Of a stretch of DNA of 64,000 bases, positions 27,607-37,285 are shown piece by piece (positions within the stretch are counted from its first letter, which is position 1; the number at the start of each line of letters is the position of its first letter). The translations under genes were made by a program, and so were the position numbers. Source of the DNA: Rhizobium lentis (GTDB lineage: Bacteria; Pseudomonadota; Alphaproteobacteria; Rhizobiales; Rhizobiaceae); contig NZ_JACHBD010000005.1 in assembly GCF_014200175.1 (NCBI RefSeq), positions 248,001 to 312,000 of the forward strand, given 5' to 3'. The notes below the pieces were generated by a model. That model worked only from the letters and a program-made list of their open reading frames with translations. It searched no databases and was not told the DNA's origin.

Positions 27607-28430
27607 GTATGCGCAATCGCGAATGGCCGGTGGCGCTGGCGCTGACGCCTGTCTTGATCCTGATCCTCGCCCCCTTCGTCTGGCTGCTGATCTCCAGTTT
27701 CAAGACCGAGGCCGAGATCGGCCAAGCCGACCCTTTCACCTGGCCCGCCGACCTGATGTGGCGGAACTATCTGGACGCCTGGAAGATCGGCGGCTTCGGC
27801 GATCTCGTCGGCAACAGCCTCATCAATCTCGTCGGCGTCGTCGTCCTGTCGCTGATCACCTGCGCCCCTGCCGGCTATGCGCTCGCCAAGATCCGTTTTC
27901 CCGGCCGGGAATGGCTATTCTACGCCTTCATTCTCGGCCTCACCGTGCCGGTTCAGGCGATCGTCATCCCGCTCTACCAGGTGCTCTTCGGGCTCAACCT
28001 CGTCAACACGCTTGCTGGTATCGTGCTGGTGCAGGTCAGCAACGGAATTCCCTTCGGCATATTCCTGATGCGGAGCTTCTTCATCGGCGTGCCGGATGAT
28101 CTGATCGAGGCCGCGAAGATCGACGGCGCTTCGCATCTCCAGATCCTCACCAAGGTCTTTCTGCCGATCTCAACGCCGGCGGTGCAGGCGCTCGTCATCA
28201 TCAGTGCGCTCTCCACCTGGAACGATTTCTTCCTGCCGCTGATCGTGCTGATCAGCCCCGAAGTTCAGACGCTGCCGCTCGGGCTGGTTCGTTTCGCCAG
28301 CACCTACGCCTCCGATTACCGCTTGGTCTTCTCGGGCACCGTCATTTCGTTCCTGCCGATCATTCTTCTCTACATCCTGATGCAGCGCCGCTTCACCGAG
28401 GGGCTGACGCAGGGAGCAATCAAGGGCTGA
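27603..28430 (+). CDS. Sugar ABC transporter permease (MalG-like, CUT1)
   Basis: Second permease, 275 residues. Start ATG overlaps the preceding stop by 4 bases (ATGA). It has the usual N-terminal membrane span (LALTPVLILILAPFVWLLIS), a conserved AGYALAKIRFPGRE segment and the EAA loop DLIEAAKIDGASHLQILTKV. It needs a MalK-type ATPase; the only trace in this operon is a remnant at 29930-30118, so a shared ATPase from elsewhere would be required. Confidence 0.94.
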   Translation: MSMRNREWPVALALTPVLILILAPFVWLLISSFKTEAEIGQADPFTWPADLMWRNYLDAWKIGGFGDLVGNSLINLVGVVVLSLITCAPAGYALAKIRFPGREWLFYAFILGLTVPVQAIVIPLYQVLFGLNLVNTLAGIVLVQVSNGIPFGIFLMRSFFIGVPDDLIEAAKIDGASHLQILTKVFLPISTPAVQALVIISALSTWNDFFLPLIVLISPEVQTLPLGLVRFASTYASDYRLVFSGTVISFLPIILLYILMQRRFTEGLTQGAIKG

Positions 28431-28432
28431 CC

Positions 28433-29524
28433 ATGTCGCACCACGTCCAGCAGGAAATCCGCTACAATTTCGAATTCGATCACCGCATCAGGGCCTGCTT
28501 CATCGGCGCCGGCGGCCATGCCTACCGCAATATTTACCCGGCGCTGCGGTATGCGCCGGTCGAGCTCGCCGGCATCTGCGATCTCGATCTTTCCCGCGCC
28601 GAAAAGTTCGCCAAGCTTTTCGGCGCCGGCAGGGCCTATACCGATCACCGCGACATGCTGGAGCAGGAAAAACCGGACTTGGTCTTTCTCGTCACCGCCT
28701 ATCATCCCGACGGCCGGGTGCAGGCAACAGATCTGGCGCTCGACGCGCTCGCCGCAGGCGCGCATGTCTGGATGGAAAAACCCACAGCCGCGACGATGGA
28801 AGACATCGAAAGGTTGCAGGCGGCAAGTGCCGCAGCCGGCCGCATGGTGATGACCGGTCTCAAGAAGACCTTCTTCCCGACCATCGAGAAGCTCAGGGAC
28901 TTGATCGGCTCGCCCGGTTTCGGCCGGCTGACCTCGATCAATGTCCGCTATCCCCAAGCCCTGCCGAAGCCTGAAGAGCGCGCCGATCTCGTCAGGATGC
29001 AGAGCTTCCTCGACCATATCTATCATCCCGGCGCGATCCTCCATTTCCTCGGCGGCGAGATCGAACGCGCGAGCTATGAATGGGAGGCGCTGTCGGGGGC
29101 TACCGTCACCAGCCTGCGCTTCCGCTCCGGCGCGATCGGCACGCTGCATCTGGCGGCCGGCCAATCCGGCGGCAGCATCTTCGAGCGGGTCGAGATCATC
29201 GGCGAAGGGGCCAATGCCATCGTCGAAAACGGCAGCCGGCTGACCTACTTCCGTAAGGCGGACCTGCCGTCCTATGGCCGCGCCGCAAGCTTTATCCAGC
29301 CGGACGAGAATGCGGCGCTCATCTACGAGCCGGAGCATTCGCTCGGCCAACTCTACAACAACAACCTCTTCTATCTCGGCTATGTGGGAGAGATCCTGCA
29401 TCTGACGGATGCGATCCTTTCCGGCACCTCAATCACCCGGGGCACACTGGAAATCGCCCGCGAGATCATGAAGCTCTTCGACTTTTTTAGACGCGCGGAT
29501 GCCGGCGTCACCACCAATCTCTGA
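28433..29524 (+). CDS. Gfo/Idh/MocA-family oxidoreductase
   Basis: NAD(P)-dependent dehydrogenase of 363 residues, two bases after the permease. The Rossmann motif is CFIGAGGHAYRNIYPAL (about residues 22-38), and the conserved lysine is in WMEKPTAATMEDIE. The substrate domain contains DHIYHPGAILHFLGGEIE. It probably oxidises the sugar or sugar derivative taken up by the operon's transporter. Substrate not identifiable. Confidence 0.92.
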   Translation: MSHHVQQEIRYNFEFDHRIRACFIGAGGHAYRNIYPALRYAPVELAGICDLDLSRAEKFAKLFGAGRAYTDHRDMLEQEKPDLVFLVTAYHPDGRVQATDLALDALAAGAHVWMEKPTAATMEDIERLQAASAAAGRMVMTGLKKTFFPTIEKLRDLIGSPGFGRLTSINVRYPQALPKPEERADLVRMQSFLDHIYHPGAILHFLGGEIERASYEWEALSGATVTSLRFRSGAIGTLHLAAGQSGGSIFERVEIIGEGANAIVENGSRLTYFRKADLPSYGRAASFIQPDENAALIYEPEHSLGQLYNNNLFYLGYVGEILHLTDAILSGTSITRGTLEIAREIMKLFDFFRRADAGVTTNL

Positions 29525-29541
29525 ACGGGGGAAAGACAGCC

Positions 29542-29922
29542 TTGACCGAGACAGATATGATTTTCAGGAAAGCCGGCGGCGAATTCATGCCGACCACCTG
29601 GGGCGAACTCAACTGGAAGATCACCGGCGACGGCACGCCGGGCGCCGAGATGACTTTCGGCACCTGCCGCATCAATCCCGGCGAGCGCAACCAGCTGCAT
29701 TCCCATCCCGATTGCGAGGAGATCCTCTATGTCGTTTCCGGCCATTGCGAGCACAAGCTCGGCGATGCACTTTACCGGCTCGAAGCCGGCGACGCCATCC
29801 GCATTCCCCGCAATGTGCGCCATTGGGCGCGCGCGCTCGGCACCGAACCGCTCTTCGCGCTGATCATGTTCTCCTCCGGCACTAGGACGGCGGTCAATCA
29901 TGAAGGCGAGGGGGCGGCCTGA
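29542..29922 (+). CDS. Cupin-domain protein
   Basis: Small single-domain cupin, 126 residues from TTG 29542 (weak AAAGA upstream); an in-frame ATG at 29557 is the alternative. The metal-binding cupin motif 1 is visible as QLHSHPDCEEILYVVSGHCE and motif 2 as GDAIRIPRNVRHWARALG. Such proteins act as isomerases, dioxygenases or sugar-binding factors. It ends an operon of sugar uptake and oxidation, suggesting a role in the same pathway. Confidence 0.85.
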   Translation: MTETDMIFRKAGGEFMPTTWGELNWKITGDGTPGAEMTFGTCRINPGERNQLHSHPDCEEILYVVSGHCEHKLGDALYRLEAGDAIRIPRNVRHWARALGTEPLFALIMFSSGTRTAVNHEGEGAA

Positions 29923-29929
29923 GCGTAAC

Positions 29930-30118
29930 GCTGCGTCCCGGCACTGAGCGATCCCGGCAAAATTCATCTGCGGCATCAGGCCGGAACAGTTCGTCATCGC
30001 CGACGAGGGAACACTGGCGAAAATCATCGTCGTCGAGCCGACGGGCAGGCGTCTTGCGGAAGCGGAGCTCTCAGGCGGCCTTTCTCCTGCATTTGCTAAT
30101 ATTCTGACGATTGTGTGA
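29930..30118 (+). pseudogene. Remnant of a MalK-type ABC ATPase (C-terminal TOBE region)
   Basis: From 29966 to the TGA at 30116-30118 the plus strand reads CGIRPEQFVIADEGTLAKII then VVEPTGRRLAEAELSGG. GIRPE followed by VVEPTG is the hallmark of the TOBE region of MalK/UgpC ATPases; compare GIRPEHVGVVE in the intact copy at 7851-8927. No Walker A, signature or Walker B sequence precedes it, so at least 250 codons are missing. It sits directly after the cupin, where the ATPase gene of this CUT1 operon would be expected. Boundaries upstream of 29966 are approximate. Confidence 0.7.
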
Positions 30119-30230
30119 AGCCGCCCCGACACCTGTGACAAACCCTCATCGCCTCTGCTATGTCAGCAAAAATGCGGTGGCCAGCCGATTGCCGCCGAAC
30201 TCTATCCGACCAATGCCAGGAGTTTGAAAG

Positions 30231-31106
30231 ATGAACGGTTCTTCCGATTACGTACCACCGAAGGTCTGGACCTGGAACAAGGCGAATGGTGGCCAGTTCG
30301 CCAACATCAATCGCCCGATCGCAGGCCCGACACATGAGAAGGAGTTGCCGATCGGCCGTCATCCGCTGCAGCTTTATTCGCTCGGCACGCCGAACGGCCA
30401 GAAGGTCACCATCATGCTCGAGGAATTGCTGGCGCTTGGCCATAGCGGCGCCGAGTATGATGCCTGGCTGATCCGGATCGGCGATGGCGACCAGTTCGGA
30501 AGCGGCTTCGTCAAGATCAATCCCAACTCGAAGATCCCGGCGCTGATGGACCGTAGCGGCGAAAAGCCGATCCGCGTCTTCGAGTCCGGCGCCATCCTCA
30601 CCTATCTCGCTGAAAAGTTCGGGGCTTTCCTGCCGACCGAGCCGAGCGAGCGCGCCGAATGCCTGTCGTGGCTGTTCTGGCAGATGGGAAGCGCACCGTA
30701 TCTTGGCGGCGGCTTCGGCCATTTCTACGCCTATGCTCCGACGAAGATCGAATATGCGATCGACCGCTTCGCCATGGAAGTGAAGCGTCAGCTCGACGTG
30801 CTGGATCGCCGCCTTGCCGAAAGCGAGTATTTGGCAGGCAGCCAATATACGATCGCCGATATTGCCGTTTGGCCGTGGTATGGCGGGTTGGTGAAGGGCT
30901 GGACCTACGGGGCAGCCGAGTTTCTGCAGGTCGAGGACTATAAGAACGTGCTGCGCTGGGCCGACGCCATCCACAGCAGGCCGGCCGTACAGCGCGGCCG
31001 GATGGTCAACCGCCTCTCCGGCGATCCCTCGACGCAATTGCACGAGCGCCATGACGCCAGCGACTTCGAAACCAGAACGCAGGACAAGCTGGCGGCTGCC
31101 GAGTAA
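30231..31106 (+). CDS. yghU: Glutathione S-transferase family protein, YghU-like disulfide-bond reductase
   Basis: Cytoplasmic thiol-disulfide enzyme of the nu-class GST/YghU family, 291 residues, the normal length. It has the long YghU N-terminal extension (YVPPKVWTWNKANGGQFANI), the thioredoxin-like domain with LYSLGTPNGQKVTIMLEEL and NPNSKIPALMD, and the helical domain ending WADAIHSRPAVQRGRMVN. AGGAG lies upstream of the ATG. It is monocistronic, with a hairpin terminator downstream. Confidence 0.95.
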   Translation: MNGSSDYVPPKVWTWNKANGGQFANINRPIAGPTHEKELPIGRHPLQLYSLGTPNGQKVTIMLEELLALGHSGAEYDAWLIRIGDGDQFGSGFVKINPNSKIPALMDRSGEKPIRVFESGAILTYLAEKFGAFLPTEPSERAECLSWLFWQMGSAPYLGGGFGHFYAYAPTKIEYAIDRFAMEVKRQLDVLDRRLAESEYLAGSQYTIADIAVWPWYGGLVKGWTYGAAEFLQVEDYKNVLRWADAIHSRPAVQRGRMVNRLSGDPSTQLHERHDASDFETRTQDKLAAAE

Positions 31107-31143
31107 GCAAGCCGCATCAGCGATTTGTGGCAGCAATAATCAG

Positions 31144-31169
31144 GCTCCGCCGCCTTTAGGCGACGGAGC
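31144..31169. terminator. Hairpin terminator between convergent genes
   Basis: GCTCCG-C-CGCC (31144-31154) pairs with GGCG-A-CGGAGC (31159-31169) around a TTTA loop, with one mismatch. It lies between the yghU stop and the stop of the binding-protein gene on the other strand. There is no strong T-run. Confidence 0.55.
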
Positions 31170-31188
31170 ACTTACGAGCTGCCGGGCC

Positions 31189-32703
31189 TCAGTTCTTGAC
31201 CGTATCTTCCAGAAAGAAACGGCCGAGCGGGTTCTGGTGGAAGTTCTCGATATTCTTGCGCGAGACGTTGATGTAAGGGCTGTAATAGAGGTCAATCCAG
31301 TTGACGTCGTCCTTGGCCATCTTCTGCAGATCGACATACATCTCTTGACGCTTCTTCGGGTCAAGCTCGAGACGCGCTTTGGCGACCAGTTCCTTGACCG
31401 CCTCATTCTTGTAGTTGGTCATATAATTATTGTTCGAATCGTGGCCGAGAACGAAGGTTGTCTTCTGGTCCGGATCGAGGATGTCGTTCGTCCAATAATT
31501 GACGGAGATGTCGTAGTCGCCCGCAACCGTCATGTCCCATTCCTGGCTCGGGTCGACCTTTTGCAGGTTGGCGGTAATGCCGGCCTTCTGCAACTGCTGC
31601 TGGACCAGCACGGCCGTCTGTTCGTCGACTTCGTCACCGGCGCGGATCAGATAATTGAGCGTCAGGTCGGAAGCGCCAGCAGCAACCAGCATCTCCTTTG
31701 CTTTTTCAGGATCGTAGGGCCGCTGCAAATTATCGGCGAAATAATAAAGCGCGCCTTTCGGAATGTAAGAGTTGGCGACCGTGCCCTGACGGAAGGTGAC
31801 GGCGTCGACGATCGCCTTCTTGTCGATCGCCAAGTCGAGCGCCTGGCGGACTTCCTTCTTGGCGAGCGCGCCGTGCGCATGGTTGATCAGAAGATGATCC
31901 TCGCGAGTCGAGGGATCGATGTCGACGTTGAGGTTTGTATCCTTCTTCAGCTCCTCGACCCGGGAAAACGGTACAAAGATCGCCGCATCCAGCTCGCCGG
32001 CCTGGACGTTGAGCATCCGGGTATTGTCGTCGGGTACGGAGATCCACTCCACGCCGTCGAGCTTGACGCGGTCGGCCTGCCAGAAGTTCGGGTTCTTCTT
32101 CAGGATAATGCGGTCGCCACGCCGCCATTCCTCGACGGTGAAGGCGCCGGATGCGACCGGCCTTTCGGCATAGGCATCGGCGCCTAGCGCTTCCATGCCC
32201 GCCTTCGAAATGACGGAGGCGTTCGGCAGCGCCAGCGTTGACAAGAACGGCGCCGACGGATTCTTGAGCTTGATCGTCAGCGTATGCGCGTCGGTCGCAG
32301 CCGCCGTGTCGATCACCTTGTAGGAATCGCTCCAGAGCGAGGCAGGGTCGTCGCGGATGCGCAGCAGGCTGTAGGCGGCGTCCTCCGCCGTAAGCGGCGA
32401 ACCGTCCGAGAATTTCGCATTGCGGATCTTGAAGGTGTAGGTCAGGCCGTCATCCGAGGCGGTCCAGCTTTCAGCAAGGCCCGGCTCCAATTTCGTGCCC
32501 GTCTTGTCGACGCGGATCAGCACGTCATAGACGTTGGAAAACACCCAGTTGTCGATGTTCTGCGCGGTCTTGATCGGATCGAATGTCGTCGAATCCTCAC
32601 GGCGGCCAATGGTGAGTACACCGGCGGCCTCGGCATAACTGGCGCTGAGGGCCAGACCGGCGAGCAAGGTTGCAAGCCCGATTGATTTCCACCTGTTTGT
32701 CAC
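31189..32703 (-). CDS. Peptide-type ABC transporter substrate-binding protein (SBP family 5)
   Basis: Periplasmic binding protein of 504 residues from GTG 32703 with AAGGG upstream. A Sec signal (IGLATLLAGLALSASYAEA) precedes mature GVLTIGRREDSTTFDPIKTA. Family landmarks are TYTFKIRNAKFSDGSPLTAE, the block WRRGDRIILKKNPNFW and VRQALDLAIDKKAIVDAV. It is the last gene of the operon 37157-31189 (peptidase, two permeases, fused ATPase, binding protein) next to a plant-responsive LuxR solo. In related loci such transporters carry the plant-derived signal or peptides. Confidence 0.95.
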   Translation of the reverse strand: MTNRWKSIGLATLLAGLALSASYAEAAGVLTIGRREDSTTFDPIKTAQNIDNWVFSNVYDVLIRVDKTGTKLEPGLAESWTASDDGLTYTFKIRNAKFSDGSPLTAEDAAYSLLRIRDDPASLWSDSYKVIDTAAATDAHTLTIKLKNPSAPFLSTLALPNASVISKAGMEALGADAYAERPVASGAFTVEEWRRGDRIILKKNPNFWQADRVKLDGVEWISVPDDNTRMLNVQAGELDAAIFVPFSRVEELKKDTNLNVDIDPSTREDHLLINHAHGALAKKEVRQALDLAIDKKAIVDAVTFRQGTVANSYIPKGALYYFADNLQRPYDPEKAKEMLVAAGASDLTLNYLIRAGDEVDEQTAVLVQQQLQKAGITANLQKVDPSQEWDMTVAGDYDISVNYWTNDILDPDQKTTFVLGHDSNNNYMTNYKNEAVKELVAKARLELDPKKRQEMYVDLQKMAKDDVNWIDLYYSPYINVSRKNIENFHQNPLGRFFLEDTVKN

Positions 32704-32722
32704 GTGTTCGTTCCCTTCGTTG

Positions 32723-34432
32723 TTATGGCATGCGTTTGATGGGCTGGATCGGCATCGAATGCGGATCGTCCTTGCCGTCGGCGTCCTGAAGCAGCCGCTT
32801 GTCAGGATCGATGTTGGGAATGGCGGCGATCAGCGCCGCCGTATAGGGATGCTTCGGCCGCGCGAAGACCTCTTCGGAGCGGCCTTCCTCGACGATTTCA
32901 CCGCGATACATCACGACGACGCGTTCGCAGAGATTGTGGACGATTGCGAGATCATGGGCGATGAAGATCAGCGTGAGGTTCATCTTCGCGGTAAGCTCGC
33001 GGAAGAGCTCGATGATTTGCGCCTGAATGGTGACGTCGAGGGCGGCGACACATTCGTCGGCAATGATCATCTTCGGGTCGACGGCGAGCGCCCGGGCGAT
33101 GCCGGCGCGCTGGCACTGGCCGCCGCTCATGCTGCGCGGTTTGCGGCCGGCGAATTCGCGTTCGAGGCCGACGAGATCGAGCAGGGCTTCGATCCGCGCC
33201 GGGATATCCGCCCTGGCCACTTTGCCCTGCACCTTCAGCACCTCGGCAAGCATCTGCGCGATCGTCAATCGCGGATTGAGCGCGTTATAGGGGTCCTGGA
33301 AGACCATCGCCGTTTCGCGCCTGAGCTTTGCCAGGCCCGCGCCCTTCTGTAGCGCCAGATCGACGCCGTCGAAGGTGACATGACCGGAGGAAAGGGGCGT
33401 AAGGCCAAGCACGGCGCGGGCAAGCGTGCTCTTGCCGCTGCCGGACTCACCGACGATGCCGACCGTCTCCCCGGCCATGATCCGCAGGCTGACGCCGGAA
33501 ACCGCGCTGACCGTCTTGGCGCCGCCCTTCAGCAGGCCGCCGCCGGCTCTGAACTGCACATGGAGATCGTCGATTTCAAGCAGTGGTCGCGCCGTCCGGT
33601 TGGCGTCCGCGACGTCGGGCGACGAGGTGGGAGTCTCGCCAGATATCGAAGGGTGGCTGTCGATCAGGCTGACTGTATAGGGATGCTGCGGCCGTGCGAG
33701 GATCGCCCGCTTCGGCCCCGCTTCAATCAGCTTGCCGCCGCGCATCACGGCAATGCGGTCGCAGGTCTGGGCGACAATGCCGAGATCATGGGTAATGAGA
33801 ATGATCGACAGGCCGCGCCGGTCGCGAATATCGATCAACAGCCGCAGGATCTGTGCCTGGATGGTCACATCGAGCGCCGTCGTCGGCTCGTCGGCAATCA
33901 GGATTTTGGGGTTGCAGGAGAGAGCCACGCCGATCATCGCCCGCTGCCGCATGCCGCCCGAAAATTCGTGTGGATAGCTGTCGTACTGACGCTTCGGATC
34001 GGGGAAGCCGACCTGCGCCAGGATATCCGTCGCAGCGGCGCGGGCCTCGCGGGCGCCGAGCCCCTCGTGATAGCGTATGCCCTCGGCGATCTGCTCGCCG
34101 ACTCGCATCACCGGGTCGAGATGGCTGGTCGGGTTCTGGAAGATCATGCCGATCTCGCCGCCGCGCACCTTCAGCATCTCGCCGTCGTCGACCCGCATCA
34201 GGTCGCGCCCTTCGAGCAACACGGATCCGCTTTCGATCTTCAGGAGCGAAGAGGGCAGCAGCCGCACCAGGGAGCGGCAGAACAGGCTCTTGCCCGAGCC
34301 GCTCTCGCCAACGAGGCCGAGAACCTCGCCCTTGCCGAGGTCGAGCGAGACTGCATCGAGCAGCGTGCGCGGGCCGGAATCGAGATGGGCGCTGACTGTG
34401 AGATCGCAGACGGAGAGCAAGCAGCCGCTCAT
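32723..34432 (-). CDS. ABC transporter ATP-binding protein, fused DppD-DppF type
   Basis: Cytoplasmic ATPase of 569 residues with two complete ABC domains, equivalent to separate DppD and DppF. Domain 1 has Walker [11 protein letters not shown], signature FSGGMRQR and [12 protein letters not shown]. Domain 2 has [16 protein letters not shown], signature MSGGQCQR and [12 protein letters not shown]. Each ends with the oligopeptide-transport C-terminal motif ([20 protein letters not shown]). The start overlaps the upstream permease stop by 4 bases. Confidence 0.95.
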   Translation of the reverse strand: MSGCLLSVCDLTVSAHLDSGPRTLLDAVSLDLGKGEVLGLVGESGSGKSLFCRSLVRLLPSSLLKIESGSVLLEGRDLMRVDDGEMLKVRGGEIGMIFQNPTSHLDPVMRVGEQIAEGIRYHEGLGAREARAAATDILAQVGFPDPKRQYDSYPHEFSGGMRQRAMIGVALSCNPKILIADEPTTALDVTIQAQILRLLIDIRDRRGLSIILITHDLGIVAQTCDRIAVMRGGKLIEAGPKRAILARPQHPYTVSLIDSHPSISGETPTSSPDVADANRTARPLLEIDDLHVQFRAGGGLLKGGAKTVSAVSGVSLRIMAGETVGIVGESGSGKSTLARAVLGLTPLSSGHVTFDGVDLALQKGAGLAKLRRETAMVFQDPYNALNPRLTIAQMLAEVLKVQGKVARADIPARIEALLDLVGLEREFAGRKPRSMSGGQCQRAGIARALAVDPKMIIADECVAALDVTIQAQIIELFRELTAKMNLTLIFIAHDLAIVHNLCERVVVMYRGEIVEEGRSEEVFARPKHPYTAALIAAIPNIDPDKRLLQDADGKDDPHSMPIQPIKRMP

Positions 34433-35280
34433 TCGTGCACCCCCAGCAATTCACCCAGCGCATCGCCCAGCATGCTGAACCCGAAGGCGAGGCAGACGAT
34501 GGAAAGGCCGGGGAACAGGGTAATCCACCAGGCCGTGGTGATGAAGCTCTGTCCTTCCGCGACCATGACGCCCCATTCGGCGATCGGCGGCTGGACGCCG
34601 AGGCCGAGATAGCTGACGGCGGCGCCGCTGAGCAGTACCAGGGTCGCATCCGACATCGAAAAGACGATCGATCCGGCGATCGCGTTCGGCAGCAGGTGGC
34701 GGAACATGATGCGCGGGCGGCTGAAACCGAGGCTGACGGCGGCAACGGCATAGTCGCTGCCTTTCAGCACCAGCATCTGCGCCCGGATCAGCCGCGCATA
34801 AGAGACCCAGCCGACCAGCGCCATGGCGAGGTAGAAGCTGCCGGGGCCGGGGCCGAGTATCGCGATGATCGACAGCATCAGCACGAGAAAGGGGAAGGCG
34901 AGGATGATATCGACGAGACGCATGAACAGCGCGTCGACAATGCCGCCGAAGAAGCCGGCGACCGTGCCGACCGTCGTGCCGATCAGAAAGGGGAAGATGA
35001 CGCCGATCAGCGCCATCTGCAGGTCGATGCGCGCGCCCCAGATGACGCGAGACAGGATATCGCGGCCGAAATTGTCAGTGCCGAACGGGTGAAGCAATGA
35101 CGGCGCCTGCAGCCGCACTTCGGCATTCTGCATGATCGAGTCATAGGGCGCGATGATGGGCGCGCCGACTGCCAGCAGGACGAAAAACAGCAACAGGCCG
35201 GCACCGACAGCAAGCATCAGCCGCCGGCGGAAAAACCGGCGCCAGCCGGGCGATGCAGGCACGATCGCCTCGACGCTCAT
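34429..35280 (-). CDS. Peptide-type ABC transporter permease (DppC-like)
   Basis: Inner-membrane permease of 283 residues. The N-terminal span is LMLAVGAGLLLFFVLLAVGA, followed by the DppC hallmark HPFGTDNFGRDILSRVIWGA. A permease core with the loop LVLKGSDYAVAAVSLGFSRP follows. Starts with an ATGA overlap with DppB-like and overlaps the ATPase at its end. Confidence 0.94.
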   Translation of the reverse strand: MSVEAIVPASPGWRRFFRRRLMLAVGAGLLLFFVLLAVGAPIIAPYDSIMQNAEVRLQAPSLLHPFGTDNFGRDILSRVIWGARIDLQMALIGVIFPFLIGTTVGTVAGFFGGIVDALFMRLVDIILAFPFLVLMLSIIAILGPGPGSFYLAMALVGWVSYARLIRAQMLVLKGSDYAVAAVSLGFSRPRIMFRHLLPNAIAGSIVFSMSDATLVLLSGAAVSYLGLGVQPPIAEWGVMVAEGQSFITTAWWITLFPGLSIVCLAFGFSMLGDALGELLGVHE

Positions 35281-36215
35281 AACTTCACCCTCGGATCGAC
35301 GGCGACAGTGACGATGTCGGCGATGAAGTTGATGAGCACGGTGGCGCAGGCAAAGACCATGGCGACGCCCTGTACCACCATGTAGTCACGCGAGAAGATC
35401 GCCCTGACGAGCAGTTGTCCCATGCCGGGCAGCGCAAAGACGCTCTCGACTACCACCGTCCCGCCGATCAGCCAGCCGATGTTGACGGCAAGCAGATTGA
35501 TGGTCGGCACTAATGAATTCGGCAGGACGTGCCACCAGAAGACCACGCCTTCGGGCATGCCACGGGCGCGCGCCGCCGTCGCGACATCCGATTTCAGCTG
35601 CTCGATCATCGCTGCCCGCAGGCTGCGCGTCAGCACCGTCGAGAGCGACAGCGCGACCGTCAGGCTCGGCAGCACGAGATGCGACAGCTTTTCGCCGATG
35701 GTCGCGCCGTAGCCCGAAACCGGCAGCATGCCGAGCTCGACACTGAAGAGGATGATCAGCATCAGTCCCAGCCAGAAAGGCGGAAAGCCGATGCCGAAGG
35801 TCGAGACGATACGCACCGCATGGTCCGGCGCTCGGCCGGCACTGCGCGCGGCGATCGCCGCCATCGGCACCGCGACCAGCACGGACAGCACGACGCTGGA
35901 GGCAACGAGCGCAAGCGTCGGCTCGATGCGGGTGACGATCAGCTTCAGCACGTCGATCTTGTAGAGGATCGACTTGCCCATCTCGCCATTGACGAGGTTC
36001 TTGAGGAAATAGAGATATTGTAGCCACATCGGCTGATCGAGGCCGTATTGGGCGCGGATGCTGGCAAGGGCCGCAGGCGTTGCGCGCGTGCCGAGGATGT
36101 TGCGGGCGGGATCACCGGGGATCAAGCGGACCAGAATGAAAGTGATGACGCTGATGCCGAAAATGACGGGCAGGAACTGCAACGGTCGCGTCAGAACGAA
36201 TTTATAGCGATGCAT
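35277..36215 (-). CDS. Peptide-type ABC transporter permease (DppB-like)
   Basis: Inner-membrane permease of 312 residues. The DppB N-terminal signature is present: FVLTRPLQFLPVIFGISVIT followed by RLIPGDPARNILG. The cytoplasmic loop MIEQLKSDVATAARARGMPE precedes VVESVFALPGMGQLLVRAIF, typical of the family. It follows the proline-iminopeptidase-like gene by 51 bases on the same strand, so both probably share a transcript. Confidence 0.94.
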   Translation of the reverse strand: MHRYKFVLTRPLQFLPVIFGISVITFILVRLIPGDPARNILGTRATPAALASIRAQYGLDQPMWLQYLYFLKNLVNGEMGKSILYKIDVLKLIVTRIEPTLALVASSVVLSVLVAVPMAAIAARSAGRAPDHAVRIVSTFGIGFPPFWLGLMLIILFSVELGMLPVSGYGATIGEKLSHLVLPSLTVALSLSTVLTRSLRAAMIEQLKSDVATAARARGMPEGVVFWWHVLPNSLVPTINLLAVNIGWLIGGTVVVESVFALPGMGQLLVRAIFSRDYMVVQGVAMVFACATVLINFIADIVTVAVDPRVKL

Positions 36216-36266
36216 GACGGCGATCGCCCCTTTGACTTCGTCGGCTCCGGTCCACTGCCTCTTGCA

Positions 36267-37157
36267 TCAGCCTGCCTCGTGCCGGGCCAGAAAATCGAGA
36301 AGCGCCGGATAATAATCCTGCGGGTTCTCATAGAAGGGCATATGGCTGGCATTGGCAAACACCTTGAGCTCGGCATTCGGCAGCGCCAGCTTCATCCTCA
36401 GCGCGCAGGCCGGTGTCAGCTCGTCATGTTCTCCCGCAGTGATCAGCACCGGCAGCGTCAGCCGCGGCAGATCGGCAATGCGGTTCCAGTCCTTGAGGTT
36501 GCCGATATAGAGAAACTCGTTCGGCCCCTGCATCGTCTCATAGGGCGCCATGTTCCAGTCGTCGAGCGAGCGGCGGACCGGCGCCGGCCATTCCGGCAGA
36601 CGGCAGACATGGCGGTAGTTGAGGATGGTGACGGCGGCGAGATATTCGGGATGCTTATAGGTGCCCTGCGCCTCGTGCTTCTGCATCATCGAGACGGTTT
36701 CGGGACCGAGTGCCGCGCGCAGCCGTTCCAGTTCCGAAATCAGATGCGGCATGTCGGCGACAGTATCCTCGAGAATCAGCGTCTTGAGGTTCTGAGCGTA
36801 AGTCAGCGCATATTCGATCGCCAGCCACCCGCCCCAGGAATGGCCGAGCATGTGGACCTTGCCGAGCCCCAGCGCCTTGCGCAACGTTTCCGTCTCCTCG
36901 ACATAACGGCCGATCGTCCAGAGTGAGAGATCGTCCGGCCGGTCTGAAGCGCCGGTGCCGAGCTGGTCGAAAGCAATGATACGATAACCCTTGTCGACGA
37001 GACAGGAATGCGCCTCGCGCAGGTAATCGCAGGGCAGACCCGGCCCGCCGTTCAGGCAGAAAATCGTCTCGCTGCCGGTCCCGAAACTGTAGGCAACGAC
37101 GCGATAGCCATCGACACCGATCTCGAATCGCTCGTCCGGCTGTATTTCACGCCACAT
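36267..37157 (-). CDS. Proline iminopeptidase-like alpha/beta hydrolase (S33), first copy
   Basis: Alpha/beta hydrolase of 296 residues from ATG 37157, chosen for GGAG 6 bases upstream; an in-frame TTG at 37190 is the alternative. The oxyanion-hole motif is NGGPGLPCD, the nucleophile elbow GHSWGGWLAIEYA, the acid is in GEHDELTP and the catalytic histidine in ASHMPFYE. The family removes N-terminal proline or hydrolyses small amides. It leads the peptide-transporter operon, and a lux-box-like element lies about 80 bases upstream. Pairing with a LuxR solo matches the plant-responsive pip loci of Xanthomonas and Pseudomonas. Confidence 0.92.
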   Translation of the reverse strand: MWREIQPDERFEIGVDGYRVVAYSFGTGSETIFCLNGGPGLPCDYLREAHSCLVDKGYRIIAFDQLGTGASDRPDDLSLWTIGRYVEETETLRKALGLGKVHMLGHSWGGWLAIEYALTYAQNLKTLILEDTVADMPHLISELERLRAALGPETVSMMQKHEAQGTYKHPEYLAAVTILNYRHVCRLPEWPAPVRRSLDDWNMAPYETMQGPNEFLYIGNLKDWNRIADLPRLTLPVLITAGEHDELTPACALRMKLALPNAELKVFANASHMPFYENPQDYYPALLDFLARHEAG

Positions 37158-37235
37158 TGACCGCTCCGGCAGAAAGTTTCGCTTGCTCAATATTTGGGCG
37201 TGGCTAATTTTTTACCGCAAATCGCGTTCCGTGCC

Positions 37236-37255
37236 AGCTATAAGAAGTGATAGGG
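37236..37255 (-). promoter_or_regulatory. Lux-box-like element upstream of the first peptidase gene
   Basis: Read on the minus strand the 20-mer is CCCTATCACTTCTTATAGCT. It matches the element at 38069-38088 (CCCTATAACTTGTGATAGCT) at 17 of 20 positions. Each reads toward a proline-iminopeptidase gene; here the start lies about 80 bases away. CTAT...ATAG arms give imperfect dyad symmetry, as in lux boxes. Likely the binding site of the LuxR solo encoded at 37286. Confidence 0.65.
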
Positions 37256-37285
37256 TAGGGCGCCACGTCGAAACCGGAGCAGCTC

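Noticed and set aside
29935..29970. Short reading LSDPGKIHL in another frame, resembling the extreme C-terminus of MalK
   Set aside because: It precedes the GIRPE segment, the reverse of the family order, and is only nine residues, so chance is likely. It was not used as evidence for the ATPase remnant.
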